NCBI GenBank assembly: GCA_018350325.1
Contig: JAEVLN010000016.1
Location: 1,348,693-1,412,692, forward strand
From: Globodera rostochiensis
Lineage: Eukaryota > Nematoda > Chromadorea > Rhabditida > Heteroderidae
DNA: 64,000 nt
Direction: 5' to 3'
Shown: in pieces, positions 43,899-54,535 of the stretch
Numbering within the stretch: position 1 is the first letter of the stretch
Layout: each line of letters begins with the position of its first letter
Position numbers and translations under genes: made by a program
Notes under the pieces: generated by a model
Database searches by the model: none
What the model was told of the DNA's origin: nothing
The model's input: only the letters and a program-made list of their open reading frames with translations

Positions 43899-44400
43899 TC
43901 AATCATCTTCGTCTAAAAGTTCTTTATAGACTACATTCTTCACCTTTCTATCTAAATTACTATTATCTAATCTAATTCTCAACATATTCCAAGCCCTAGC
44001 TCTCGAAAGAGCCACATACAATTGCCCATGACTAGAAACTTCTTTTCTTAAATCAATTCCCACACGCTCAAGGGTTTGGCCTTGAGCCTTATTAATGGTC
44101 ATTGCAATTGCTAACACCAATGGGAATTGGTGCCTATGCAGGTCAAATGGGTACTCATCGGCACAGCAAAGTGTGATCCGAGGAATGTACACTGTTTGAC
44201 CTGCCTTATCTCCGGTCAAAATCTTACACACTATCAAATTCTTGCGCATTTCTTCAACTTTCATTCTAGCTCCATTACAGACCTAATTCAATGTTCATAT
44301 TTCTAATTAGCATAACAATAGCATTTTTCTTTAATCTCAACTTATGCGGAGAAAACCCGGAGGGGTTTAACGCATTCAAATACTCGTCTAAATATTCATT
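43899..44400 (-). pseudogene. Helitron helicase C-terminal fragment
   Basis: The minus strand encodes LNALNPSGFSPHKLRLKKNA, IVMLIRNMNIE, then after a one-base shift [51 protein letters not shown] and [18 protein letters not shown]. This is the last part of the Pif1-like helicase of Helitron RepHel proteins (motifs V and VI). The Rep domain and helicase motifs I-IV are missing upstream, where a tRNA-like/MITE block begins at about 44400. Confidence 0.88.
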
Positions 44401-44690
44401 CAGTCGGAGAGTTTCACCACTAAGCCATCGGATCGATAAAGTAATTTGGTGAAATGTGAATAAAAGTCAAAGAAATTATAAGGCAAATCATCTCAATCCT
44501 CAGCAGCCAAAAAATAACGGATACGACGGCTAACCGCGGTTTTAGAGGTCATAACCGTTAACCGACCGTAACCGCCCGCCCTCAAAATCTCATAACCGTT
44601 AACCGCCCGTAACCGCGACCTTTTAAATTCCATAACCGTTAACCGCGGGTAACCGCGGTTACGGGTAACCGTGTCCATGCCTGCTTTTTT
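44400..44690. mobile_element. tRNA-like A-box piece plus AACCG-word MITE right end
   Basis: 44405-44510 matches 13940-14045 (GAGTTTCACCACT, TTTGGTGAAATGTGAATAAAAG). 44515-44675 is CCGTTAACCGCCCGT words, ending GTGTCCATGCCTG at about 44688. CAGGCATGG is also the left end of the element at 48235, so this is probably a right terminus. Confidence 0.55.
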
Positions 44691-44883
44691 GTTCAATTCA
44701 CTAACATCCAAATTCTTTGGTGCTAAAATGGCACTTTTTGCCATCTCATTCCAAAGTTTCCAAATATTTCTTCGGCTAAATCACCATTGCTTATGCAACC
44801 CTCAGGCAATATAATCTCGTCATTTTCATTGTTCCATTTTCCAGTGCCTATTTCTAAAAGTCTTTAGCAAATTTCTGCTCCAG

Positions 44884-45721
44884 GCGGACGGAATTGAGGC
44901 AGTGATACCGGCCCGGTTCTGCACGGAGGAATACGATGAGGACGGCAATTTGAAGCATAAGGATGTGTTTATCGGAAAGATGAATTGCCTTGAGCCTGAC
45001 AAATCGCAGACCAAATCGCCAAATGCTTACATAATTCCATCGAAAGGTAAATGCCGTCATCAGATTGGCACGAAAACATTCCTTAGTCAGGGTTACCAAC
45101 AAATTTGTGGAATAAGGACAGTGAAGGTCAAAAATAAGATTTTGCTGGCAAATAAGGACACTTTACAAAATGTTCAAAAATGCAGTAAATCATTATTTTT
45201 TTGCTGAAATGAGTTTTTAACCATATTTCTGGACATCAAAATTTTTTCTCAACAATTCAGTGTTTAAATTGCAGCTTTTCCCATTTCGGAAATTTTGCCG
45301 ATTTTCGATTTTCAAAAATGCGTTTTTTTTTGCAAATTCTGCTTGCGGGTTAGGGGGGGGGCCGGCGGTGCCGATAGGCGCCGTCGGGAAATTTTTTTTC
45401 AAGATTAAACAATATTTGTTAAGAAAATTGGTCCAAAAATTACGCCAAACCTTTCCAATTCAACTAGTAAATTCGAGAAACTTTCCCGAACCCGAATAAG
45501 GACAAAATAATGACGGATGCCTCAAATAAGGACAAATCTTACAAATAAGGACATTTTAAATTTATAAGAAAACAGTGGTTCTTGGCTAATAAAATCGAAC
45601 GTTCAGTTGGGTACAAAGTCCGTTTGATTGATGCGCCGGGCATTCTCGACTCGGGCGGAATCAAAGAGGACAATTTGAACTTGCACAAGACGCTCAGCTT
45701 CATTTCTAACAATTTTCGAAG
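44884..45721 (+). pseudogene. P-loop GTPase gene fragment (two exons)
   Basis: Exon 44884-45046 encodes ADGIEAVIPARFCTEEYDED, IGKMNCLEPDKSQTKSPNAY. A 560-bp intron with a repeat insert follows. Exon 45607-45721 encodes VGYKVRLIDAPGILDSGG, IKEDNLNLHKTLSFISNN. Phases match (1 into 1). DAPG corresponds to the G3 (DxxG) Walker B motif, and the order resembles AIG1/IAN-like GTPases. The P-loop exon and everything after G3 are missing. The end at 45721 carries a donor in phase 2 and runs directly into intron 1 of an F-box-like copy. Confidence 0.65.
45361..45387. repeat. GC-rich hairpin motif, copy 5
   Basis: CCGGCGGTGCC, GATA, GGCGCCGTCGG, preceded by a G run, inside the GTPase intron. The surrounding AATAAGGACA words also occur at 11040-11110. 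Confidence 0.85.
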
Positions 45722-45882
45722 GTTCCCGCGATAACGAGAAAATATTACTCGTTTTTGAGCAATTTTAACAAAACGGGAAATTGTCTATTTGCGGCACCCA
45801 TTCATCGCATTTAAACCCAAATCTTGGCTCTACTTCAGTTTATGCGTCCAAACCTTTTTCAGCCATTAAATAATTTTTTCAG

Positions 45883-46971
45883 TTTCATTTGTGCCGACGT
45901 TTTGTTCGAAATCTTCGAATTCTGTAACCCTTTTGTGCTCGGACTAAAAGTGGCACTGATCAGCGATCGATTTGATCGTTTGGTGGACGCGCATTTCAAT
46001 TCGAAGGAATGGTCGTTGGGTCATTTGGAAATTTGTCGCGCAGCTGATGGAAAGGGCGCTGAAATTGTCAAACTCGTTCATTGGAAGGTCGAGCGTCGGC
46101 TGTCAATTCTGCAAGACCCGCTTCCTGACAATGTTATCGGATTCAAAAGCCTTAAAATAAGGTCATTATTGTCGATTTAAATTCTTTGAAAGCCATTAAA
46201 AGTTTTCTCACAAATATTTTATTTCTTATTTTTAGTTACATCGATCAAAGTGTCATCGATTTTCTCAAACTCATTCGTCCGATTTGCAACTCCAAAGGGA
46301 TCCATCTTACCATTGAATTATAAGCCCTCCTAACCCGCAGTTGGGAAATCATTTGGAAAAAGATTTTGCCTTTGTTCAAAGACAACATTTGCGGATTTGA
46401 CTTGAGCTTCCTCAAACTCGACCTTTTGCGCGATTTCTCTCCGACCGTTCTCGGCGATTGCCCAAAACTCCGAGTGATTAATTCCTTTCGTCTTTTTCCC
46501 GAGTTCCCGGCCGATGACAGTGCCGGCGCTTCTTCTGACCAAGCAGTGGCCAAATGGTTGCATACGCCCCGCGGGGATGGACTTCCGAAGGTGTTGGGAT
46601 GCAGCCATTGTTTGGAAGGAATGGAGGGACTTAAAATGGTGAGTTTCTAAATTTGTTTCATTGGACTCTCTGTTTTAAATCCCTTTGTTCCTCTTAAGGA
46701 ATTTGTCAATTCGACGGATCCGGTCAATTTCATCATCTTTCTTTGGTGTTGTTCTGGTGAAATTGCGCCATTCGAATTAAAGAACAATTTGACGAGGAAG
46801 CGATTGGAGTTGCGACACTTTAAGGAAGACGAATGGCTTTTGATTCGTTGTCCTGAGCGCGACGCAGAAAAATGGGCCAATTGGGAAAAGGAGGCGGTTG
46901 AGTGGGATTGGAGTAGTCAGGGGAATCGCGTCATTATTGCCTTCAAAGACGCGGACATCGGCGACGGGTAA
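45883..46971 (+). pseudogene. F-box-like family copy, exons 2-4, premature stop
   Basis: Exons 45883-46161, 46236-46638 and 46699-46971 have family lengths (279, 403, 273) and intact splice sites. An in-frame TAA at 46321-46323 lies in exon 3, where sister copies read a dipeptide after LTI; length is unchanged, so it is a point change. Exon 1 is absent: upstream lies the GTPase fragment. RCPIERDE has lost one codon (RCPERDA). 3' UTR with AATAAA follows at about 47107. Confidence 0.85.
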
Positions 46972-47429
46972 GGGCCAAAAATGGGATAAAAGCATTTTCT
47001 CCCAACCGAACCAATTATTCTCCCACAGGCCTTGGCATGAATGATGTTTTGGCTCCATTTTGGGACTGACTTTATGAGGGAGGAGGTGGACGAACTGAAT
47101 TTGATGGAATAAACATTTATCCGATTGATTTGTATCAGAGATGGGGCGTCATGAATAAAGGATTCATTTTTTATTATCCAATGAGAATTCAAACAATTTT
47201 TCCTCCTTTAAAATTGTCAAAATCTCCTCAAACGGTCAATCCGATTCATTTATTTTTCAATTCCTAATTGAAATTCTCGTTCCCGGAAATTTTATTTTAC
47301 CGGTCTCTAATGTTGAGAATGAAAGTGATGGAGAAGAAACATTATTTTGGTTTAAGTATTTGTGAAATTAAATTTAAATTTGAAAAAAAGCCCACCGGAG
47401 GCCGAGCATTTCCTTCCCTCATTCTTCTT

Positions 47430-47645
47430 GTAAATTACTCTCACCGTCTGTCTCTCTCTCTTTCTAATGATATTTCTTCAAAAAATAAATTGTTCAAAAA
47501 AATAACTAAAACAATTTTTAGATGGGGTGCATTCACGTAAATTACTCTCATCGTCTGTCTCTCTCTCTTTCTGATGATATTTTGTTCGAAATTAAACTAA
47601 AATAATTTTCAGATGGGGTGCGTTGATGTCCAAATTACTCTCGCC
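47430..47645. repeat. Diverged 109-bp satellite monomers
   Basis: GATGGGGTGCATTCACG and GATGGGGTGCGTTGATGTCC with CGTCTGTCTCTCTCTC blocks. From 47645 to 48180 the sequence is AT-rich with TATGGACAAAA words and no gene. Confidence 0.8.
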
Positions 47646-48207
47646 TATGGACCAAATATGTATGGACAAAAATTTTTTCAAATATAAAAATGGGCAATGT
47701 TTTCCAATTGAAGTAATAAAAGAAAATAAAAATTTTTATATGTAAATTAAAGGCACTTCAGAAAAAAAATTTGAAAATAAGCAGAATTTTAAAAATTTTT
47801 ATTTTTTATGCCAGAATTTTTTGTGCGAAAAAGTCAATTTTTAGGTTTTCGTTTTTATTGCATTTTTGTTAAGGAATTTTTGAAAAATGGCGAAATATGG
47901 ATAAAAATCGCGAAACAAAAATCTCCATTTTTTGCAATTTTTAAACCGTTCAAACCGGTTTAGAGGCGGAGCGACCAAAACTATCGATTTCAGCACCTAA
48001 GAAACCCTATAAAAGTGGTTTTGAGTGATTTTGAGTCTGGGAGCTCAGATCCATATTTTCCGGAAAATTCCGCTTCCGAATTCCTGGGCCAATTTGGAGC
48101 TGTATAACATTCCGATTCTTTGGCCAAGAGGCGGGGTGGGGTAGTTCAAATATTCAATTCCGGGTTCAGATGTTGTCCCACGAATGTTTACGCGTCCCAA
48201 CAACTTT

Positions 48208-48370
48208 TACGCATCTTCCCGACTTAATAACAGCCAGGCATGGGCATGGATACACATTTTAAAATCCGTGTCCGGATATATCCGTGCCTTTTGTATCCGT
48301 CTCATTTTTTCGAAATTCATATCCGTATCCAATCCGCGGATATCCGCCATATCCGCTGTGAAAATTTTTT
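48208..48370. mobile_element. CAGGCATGG-type element joined to a hAT coding scrap
   Basis: 48208-48233 repeats the hAT transposase scrap found at 49306-49331 (ACGCATCTTCCCGACTTAAT). At 48236 an element begins CAGGCATGGGCATGGATAC, followed by ATCCGTGTCCGGATATATCC and GCGGATATCCGCC words. No right end seen. Confidence 0.5.
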
Positions 48371-48571
48371 CCAATTTTTTAAACCAAAATTACGAATTTT
48401 TTTTCTTAATACATATGTCTTCGCCTTTGACATCATTGTCAGCATGAGATTGAGATTGCGGGTACGGGTAGTGCTTTTGTTCAAAAAATTAGGGAAGGAG
48501 GGCCCGAGGTGCCGGCAGGCACCGTTGCAAAAAGTTTTGGGATTTTTGTTAAGAAATTTCAAGGGAGGGGG

Positions 48572-48599
48572 GTCGGCGGTGCCGATAGGCGCCGCCGAG
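48572..48599. repeat. GC-rich hairpin motif, copy 6 (clean)
   Basis: Identical to 13684-13709, preceded by AAGGGAGGGGGG and followed by GAAAATTTTGAACTTTTGAC. A variant (GGTGCCGGCAGGCACC) lies just upstream near 48510. Confidence 0.92.
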
Positions 48600-48802
48600 A
48601 AAATTTTGAACTTTTGACTCAATTTGTTAAGAGATTTTAACCAAAAATGTAAAAATATGGCACTTTTTTGAAGCTTTTAAGAGTGGTAAGGGTCCGGCAC
48701 TGCCGGGAGAATTTATTAAAAAAATTTTATTGATGGGGGAAGCGTTTTTGTGACTAGAGGCAAAACGATAAACAACTACCTACACTCAAGCGGGTTCGAA
48801 CC

Positions 48803-49348
48803 AGGGGTGGGCAAAATCGGAAAATAAAATCCGAAATCCGAATTCCGAAATTCCGGAAAACCAAAAATCCGAAAGGATTTTAAATCCGAAATCCGAATTT
48901 ACGAAAATCCCGAAATTTTTCCGGAATCCGAAACCCGAAATCCGAAATTTTTTCAAGGGGAATTTTTGCACTATTTAATAAAAAAAATTTTATTCATAGT
49001 CGAACTCATATTTTTAACTCTTTCAAGGAGATTTTTGACATTTTCATCGTCATTTAACTTCCGCATGCCATCCCAAATTGCCTTAAGAAAGGGAGTTTAG
49101 AGTTTAGACAAACAAAATTTGGTGCAAAGTACCAAATTGCATTTATGGGCGAAGCAATCGATTGATTTCAATCCAAGATCAAAACACACTTTGAGCATGA
49201 CTTTGGCTGCGTCACGAAGGACTACAAAAATTTTCGATTTGTCAATCGAATAGTCCGCCAATACACTCGAAAACAATTCCTTCAAAATTTGTGCATTGTG
49301 CCGATACGCATCTTCCCGACTTAATAACAGCTTCACAAATAAAAGCAA
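48803..49348 (-). pseudogene. hAT transposase fragment with one terminus
   Basis: Minus strand 49348-49097 encodes LLLSREDAYRHNAQILKELF, VLRDAAKVMLKVCFDLGLKS, IDCFAHKCNLVL. The last part is the conserved CxxHxxNL region after the catalytic Asp of hAT transposases. A terminus CAGGGGTGGGCAAAATCGG lies at about 48803, followed by AAATCCGAAATCCGAATTCC words. It sits in the B-box end of a tRNA-like sequence (GCGGGTTCGAACC). N- and C-terminal parts are missing. It shows that an autonomous hAT source existed for the MITEs. Confidence 0.75.
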
Positions 49349-49543
49349 GATTCATATTGAAAAGGGAAAAGCAACAAAAAATGTTTAGTCAGTCAATTTT
49401 CTCATTTTGAATAGCCCTCAAAATTTCGCCGTTCGCCTCAAATCTTTCTCTTTTTCGGCTCACTCGGACCTTCGTTTGCATTGAGGAGTCTGAAAATAGA
49501 AATATACAAAAGGGAAATTGCGGCAAATGCCCCCATTTCGCCC

Positions 49544-51281
49544 TTACCCGTCGCCAATGTCCTTGTCGTTGAAGTCAATAATGATGCGATTCCGCTGACT
49601 GCTCCAATTCCTTTCAATTGCCTCCTTCTCCCAATTAGCCCATTTCCCTTCGTCGCGTTCAATTGGACAACGAACCAACACCCAATTGTGGCCACCAAGA
49701 CGTCGGAACTCCAATCGCTCCCCCGTCAAATTATTCTTCAATTCGAATGGCACAATGCCATCAGAAGGACAATGCCAAAGACGGATGATGAAATTGACCG
49801 GATCGATTGAATTGACAAATTCCTAAGAGAAATAAAGGAATTTAAAGCAGAAAATTCACAATTAAAGATTACCCATTTGAGCCCTTCAATTCCGTTCGAC
49901 CAAAATTGGCACTCAAAAACCTTTGGAATTCCATCCCCGCGAGGCGTGTGCAACCATTTGGCCATTGCCTTGTCAGAAGAAGCGCCGGCACTGTCATCAG
50001 CCGGGAACTCGGGGAAAAGATCAAAGGAATGGATCAATCGGAGTTTTGGGCAATCGCCGAGAAAGGCCGGAGAGAATTGGCGCAAACGGAAGAAAGTAGA
50101 GAAATGCAAAAAAATGCCGCAAATGTTGTCCTTGAACAACGGCAAAATTCGGTGCCAAATGATTCCCCAGCTGCGGTTTTGGTGGATTCCCGTGTGAATT
50201 GTAAAAATCGTCCAATTGGAGGAGTAAAGTCTGCGGATGCTTTGGAGAAATCCGATGACACTTCGATCGATGTATCTAAAAAGTTAATAGTCAAGTTTGT
50301 TGCTGCCCCCCCCCCCATAAAAAATTAATTTAAATTCGATTATGTCCCAAATTGATTACACGTTGATCACAATAATTAAAAATATATAGAATTGAACAAA
50401 AACATTTGAAGAAAAAACTGTTAATGGCTTCCAAACAATTTAAACAGACAATTACCTTATTTTAAGCACTTTGATTCCAATCACTTTGTCGGGAAACGGC
50501 TCTTGCGGAATTGACAAACGATACTCAAAGTCAGTGCCAGCGAGTTTGACAATTTGAGCGTCATTTACTTTAATTGCGCGATGAATTTCCAACCAGCCTA
50601 ATGACCATTCCATCGAATTGAAATGCGCGTCCACCAAACGATCAAATCGATCGCTGATCAACGCAACTTTCAATCCGAGCACAAAAGGGCCACAGAATTT
50701 GAAGACTTCAAACAGAACGTCGTTGCAAACGAAACTGAAAACTATTTTAAGTCATATGAAAATTCGAAAAAGGTGCTCTAAGTGGGTTTTAGGGACGTAG
50801 AATCCAATCTGACCTCCAATTTGTCCGATTTCGAACCCCGGCGCCACGAGTTTTTCGAAAAATCGATTTAAATTTTACAAAATATTGAGCCAAATTACCT
50901 AATTCGTTTGTTTGTTTTTGAAAATTTTTTGAAAGTGGTGGACAGCAGCTTTACTATCACCGAAAATCAATACTTGACGAAGAATCATAGATTGAAATCA
51001 ATGATTGACGCACTCTGATGTCATATTCGTGAACCCCCGAAAAGCCCCGGACTATGGAATAATTCCATTAAAAATCGCCAGGGAGCCGATTAAGGTAAAC
51101 TAAAAACTTTTTTTCATACATTACGGAGTACAGGGAAATCAGAAAAAATATATTTCAGGAACTAAAAATCTGGACCCTAGCTAATTCCTAAATATGCCCC
51201 CGCCTGTTCATTTCTTTCTCAAATAAAAAAAACTCACATTTCCTTCAATCGTTTCTCCACTTTTTTCGGATTGTCAGACAT
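49544..51281 (-). CDS. F-box-like family protein, intact four-exon gene (334 aa)
   Basis: Exons on the minus strand are 51281-51238, 50734-50456, 50275-49873 and 49822-49544 (1005 nt with stop), all GT-AG and in phase. The F-box-like part is [11 protein letters not shown] with [15 protein letters not shown]. Exon 3 begins [20 protein letters not shown] and contains [20 protein letters not shown] and [16 protein letters not shown]; exon 4 ends DKDIGDG. Unlike its sisters, it lacks the family upstream module, and the 3' side carries no family 3' UTR or AATAAA within 100 bp of the stop. Expression is therefore less certain than coding integrity. SCF-adaptor role inferred from the weak F-box match. 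Confidence 0.83.
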
Positions 51282-51879
51282 TTGTTTTTTTGTTAGCAAA
51301 TTCAAATAATTTTTATGATTCCAATGGGATAAAACCTAAAAAGATTCAGACTTAATAAATACATATTTATATTAACAATCGAGGGACAGAAAATATGTAA
51401 ATTTAATGAAATTTTAGATTGGGTCCATTGTCAAATATTTATTATTTTTAGCCCCAAAAATGTCTGACAACCCGGAATCCGGCAAATTTCGAAAATCTTA
51501 GAAATTTGACTTTTACTAATTTTTATGCCCATTCGGCGATCAACTAAAAGAGCAACTTTTTCTTGACCAAAACTGTCTAAAACCTAGCTTTGCACTTCAG
51601 TGCCCATTATAAATGCGACAATGCGCGGTTTCCAGCTGAAAATTTTTAAAAATCTCATTTTGCAAAAAAAAAAGACCCGGGACTGAAGTGTCTTTTGACT
51701 GGGGACTCAGTTGTCCACTGATTAAAAAAAGGGAAAAATCACTCATATAGGCTTTCAAATTTACGAATTTGTCGATAGAAAATAAATATAGAGAATTTAA
51801 ATCCGTTTTGAACCGGTTTAAATTTTAAAACTGAGGAAAAAATTGTAAAATGGACACTTCAGTACCATTACCGAATGGT

Positions 51880-52078
51880 ACCTAATGCGTGTCCGGTAAT
51901 TCCGACAGTAAGTAATTTCGACAGTGGGTAAATTCGACAGTAAAATTCGACAGTGGTCATTTTCGTCAGTGGATAATTTCGACAGTGAACTATTTTTTTT
52001 ATTTCACCGTTTTTCACCACTTCCGACAGTGAGTACTTTCGACAACGGGTAATTTCGACAGTGACTAAATTTAAAAAA
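51880..52078. mobile_element. TTCGACAGT-word block (MITE-like)
   Basis: TTCGACAGT or TCCGACAGT occurs at least nine times with AATTTCGACAGTG spacing. The same words form the arms of the 59787-60085 element. Ends are not defined. Confidence 0.6.
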
Positions 52079-52416
52079 AAAATGCAAATGGTAGAAAAAG
52101 CGCGTAGGTAGGCAAGCGATTCGCGATTGTTAAAATCCGCGAGAAGAGCAGTCAAATTGTTGTCTTGACGAACATATTTCCCTTTTCGAATATGATGAGG
52201 GCCACGAATTCCATCTGCTGGCGCCGCAAGAAAATCGGCTAATCTATCCGGCCACATCCCATCTTTCTCTAACAATTTACGAACAAAAGAACTCAGTCGT
52301 TGATTTCCCCAACGAGTCCCGTCCTCAGCAAGTTGCCTATTCGAAGGATTGGTAGAAAAGCAAAATTCGTCCACGATTGGACTTTGTTTCATTGAAACGC
52401 ACAAGAGCCATTTCAC
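52079..52416 (-). CDS. Hypothetical coding fragment
   Basis: The minus strand from 52416 reads KQSPIVDEFCFSTNPSNRQL, RWGNQRLSSFVRKLLEKDGM, WPDRLADFLAAPADGIRGPH and NLTALLADFNNRESLAYL, then enters the TTCGACAGT block, which adds repeat-derived residues. Composition is protein-like and unlike its surroundings. No start or splice context is evident upstream and I recognise no family, so it is probably an exon or transposon gene truncated by the MITE. Confidence 0.45.
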
Positions 52417-52982
52417 TCGGGCAAAAAGGCAAATGACTATGTTCGGAACCCTTCTTATTCTTCACATTGCTGGTCAAATACCAGATAAGGAAAACCTATT
52501 TAATGCAAAATTCTCGAGATAACAAACGAGCGGAGTTCAACCAGCAGCATCTCAATGTGAATTTGCAAACAAATACTGCAATATGCACGATATCTTTTTT
52601 TGTACTGTCGAAAATACCGTACATGCACAAGTGCAACGCTGTTGAATTTGGCGAAGACAATTCGCCAAGACAATTCGCCAAGAGGTTAAGGATAGGCACA
52701 AGGATGAAAGAAATAGTGTGCTGAAGAGATTTTTAAAAGAGAAAGAGAGAAAAAATGAGAGAGAAGATAGGGTAGAGATATTGGGCAAATGGCTGCGCTG
52801 CCCGCTGTGGCGCGCGCGTCGCTGACGCTTACGTCACTCGCTGCTCATTTGCAGCGGGTGCGCACTGTTCAATTGCCGTGGGAGTGAGAGAAAGAAGAAG
52901 AGTGAGGGAGAGAGGGAGGAAATGCAAGAGTGAATGGGGGGAGAGATTGGGGGCTAATAAAGAAAAAATAAGGGCGATATAC

Positions 52983-53036
52983 AATGGCTTGGATAAGCAC
53001 TTAGCTCGTTTTAATGTACGGGTTCAATTCCCGAAT
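52983..53036 (+). repeat. tRNA-like segment
   Basis: TGGCTTGGATAAGC resembles an A box and GGGTTCAATTCCC is a good B box/T arm. No acceptor stem is evident, so I call it SINE-like. It follows a purine-rich low-complexity tract (52700-52960). Confidence 0.35.
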
Positions 53037-53089
53037 GTGAAATTTTCTTTTTATATTCAACTAAAAATATTTTAAATGATTTTTTTGTA

Positions 53090-53510
53090 ACTTTTTACCA
53101 AATGCCGATTTTAAAATTTTGGTTGAAATCTTTTAACAAATTGAATCAAAATTTCAAAATTTTCTCAGCGGCGCCTATCGGCACCGCTGAGCCCCCCCCC
53201 CCCCCTCCAAAATGAAGTCAAACGGAAATGCACCCCCAGAAATCAAGCATTTTGATCAAAAATTGTTTAACATAAATGCAATAAAAAGGAAAAATATACC
53301 CGTAAGAATCGACTTTTTGCCCCCGCCCCCGAAAAAAATCCTAGCTACGTGCCTGACACCCCTCCCTCCCTTAAAGTGAAGCAGAATTGCAAAAAAAATC
53401 GTATATTTGAAATTCCTTAACAAAATAGCAGTACAAACGGAAAATGCACCCTTAAAAATCGACATTGAAAATTTGTGGAAATTAAAATCAAAATTTTTTT
53501 AGTTATTTTC
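53090..53510. mobile_element. Composite repeat with hairpin motif and CACGTAGC-type core
   Basis: The hairpin motif lies at 53165-53191 in reverse (CAGCGGCGCC, TATC, GGCACCGCTG). It is followed by a 15-nt C run, GGAAATGCACCC blocks, and CCTAGCTACGTGCCTGACACC near 53340. The last block recurs at 56710 (TAAATACGTGCCTG). Probably a MITE-like family; ends undefined. Confidence 0.5.
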
Positions 53511-53529
53511 AAAAAAAATTCGAACGAGA

Positions 53530-53617
53530 AATTTCTCGGATTTTTTGGGTCTCGGTCTCGAGTCTCGGTGTCATTTCTCGGTCTCGACTCTCGGTAAATT
53601 TCGGGTCTCGTGCAGCA
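53530..53617. mobile_element. GGTCTCG-word MITE, right end
   Basis: TCTCGGTCTCGAGTCTCGG words end GTGCAGCACTA at 53617. It abuts the upstream-module copy exactly. Confidence 0.5.
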
Positions 53618-53624
53618 CTAGTGT

Positions 53625-53795
53625 GAAGCAAATGTGCGAGAGGGAGTAAAACCTTCTGAATTAATGGGCGATGGATCGATTAATGTAGACACAAAAATCA
53701 ATACAACATTTAATCGCTCGCCTGATGAGACAGAGAAGAGAAAACTATTCGGCGCATTTGTGCAGTCAATGAATAAAAGACGCAAATAAAGCGAA
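53625..53795 (-). promoter_or_regulatory. Orphan F-box-family upstream module
   Basis: GAAGCAAATGTGCGAGAGGG, TGTAGACACAAAAATCAATA, GCCTGATGAGACAGAGAAG and GGCGCATTTGTGCAGTCAAT. Ordered as in 22300-22520, but with no exon downstream on the minus side. Confidence 0.55.
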
Positions 53796-54535
53796 TCGCG
53801 GATTTTTTTCAAAAAGACTGCAAATGTTTAGTTAGTTTTTGTGAACGTCCCCATGCTTTAAAATCAACGAAAATGAAATGTTTTTACATTTTTTTAAATT
53901 TTATTAAAAGAATTGAAATACATAAACGCCCCAAAAAAGTCTTGGCCCCAAGTAACAGGAATTTTTCCTCATTCTGTGCTTTTTGGAAATTAGGGGCGGG
54001 GATTTATGCACTGAATATGCCAAAATCTAACGAAACATTCAACCGAAAAGTACCAATCAGTGCTTCAATTTCTAAATAATAAATATTTTAGCTAATAAAA
54101 ACTAGAGCTCGGACTTGAGGACCGATCGAGAATATCGAAAAATCTCACGAGATTTTTAATTTTTGGGGTGAATTTCTAAAGGTTTATTATACTTATATTA
54201 TTCAATATTGCAGAATCTTACATATTGTCGGTGCTGGACAGGGATAAAACTACATAAAGACCATAAAATTAAAGTTGAAAATCAGGACCGAATAGCGCCA
54301 AAAAAGGGAAATTTTCAAAAAGTGATTGACAATTTAAAATGAATCATTTTGGACGGCTTTCCGGAAGAATTCCAAATTCGGATTCCGTTAGACCAAACAA
54401 AATGATAAACAAAAATGCCGTTTAATTGTCATCTCTCCCAACCATACAATTTGAACTCAACCCTTCTTTTTTCCGACTTCAATCTTACATTGCCCAAAAT
54501 TGCAATTTTTTTGTTTTGTTTTAACCTTTATTTGT

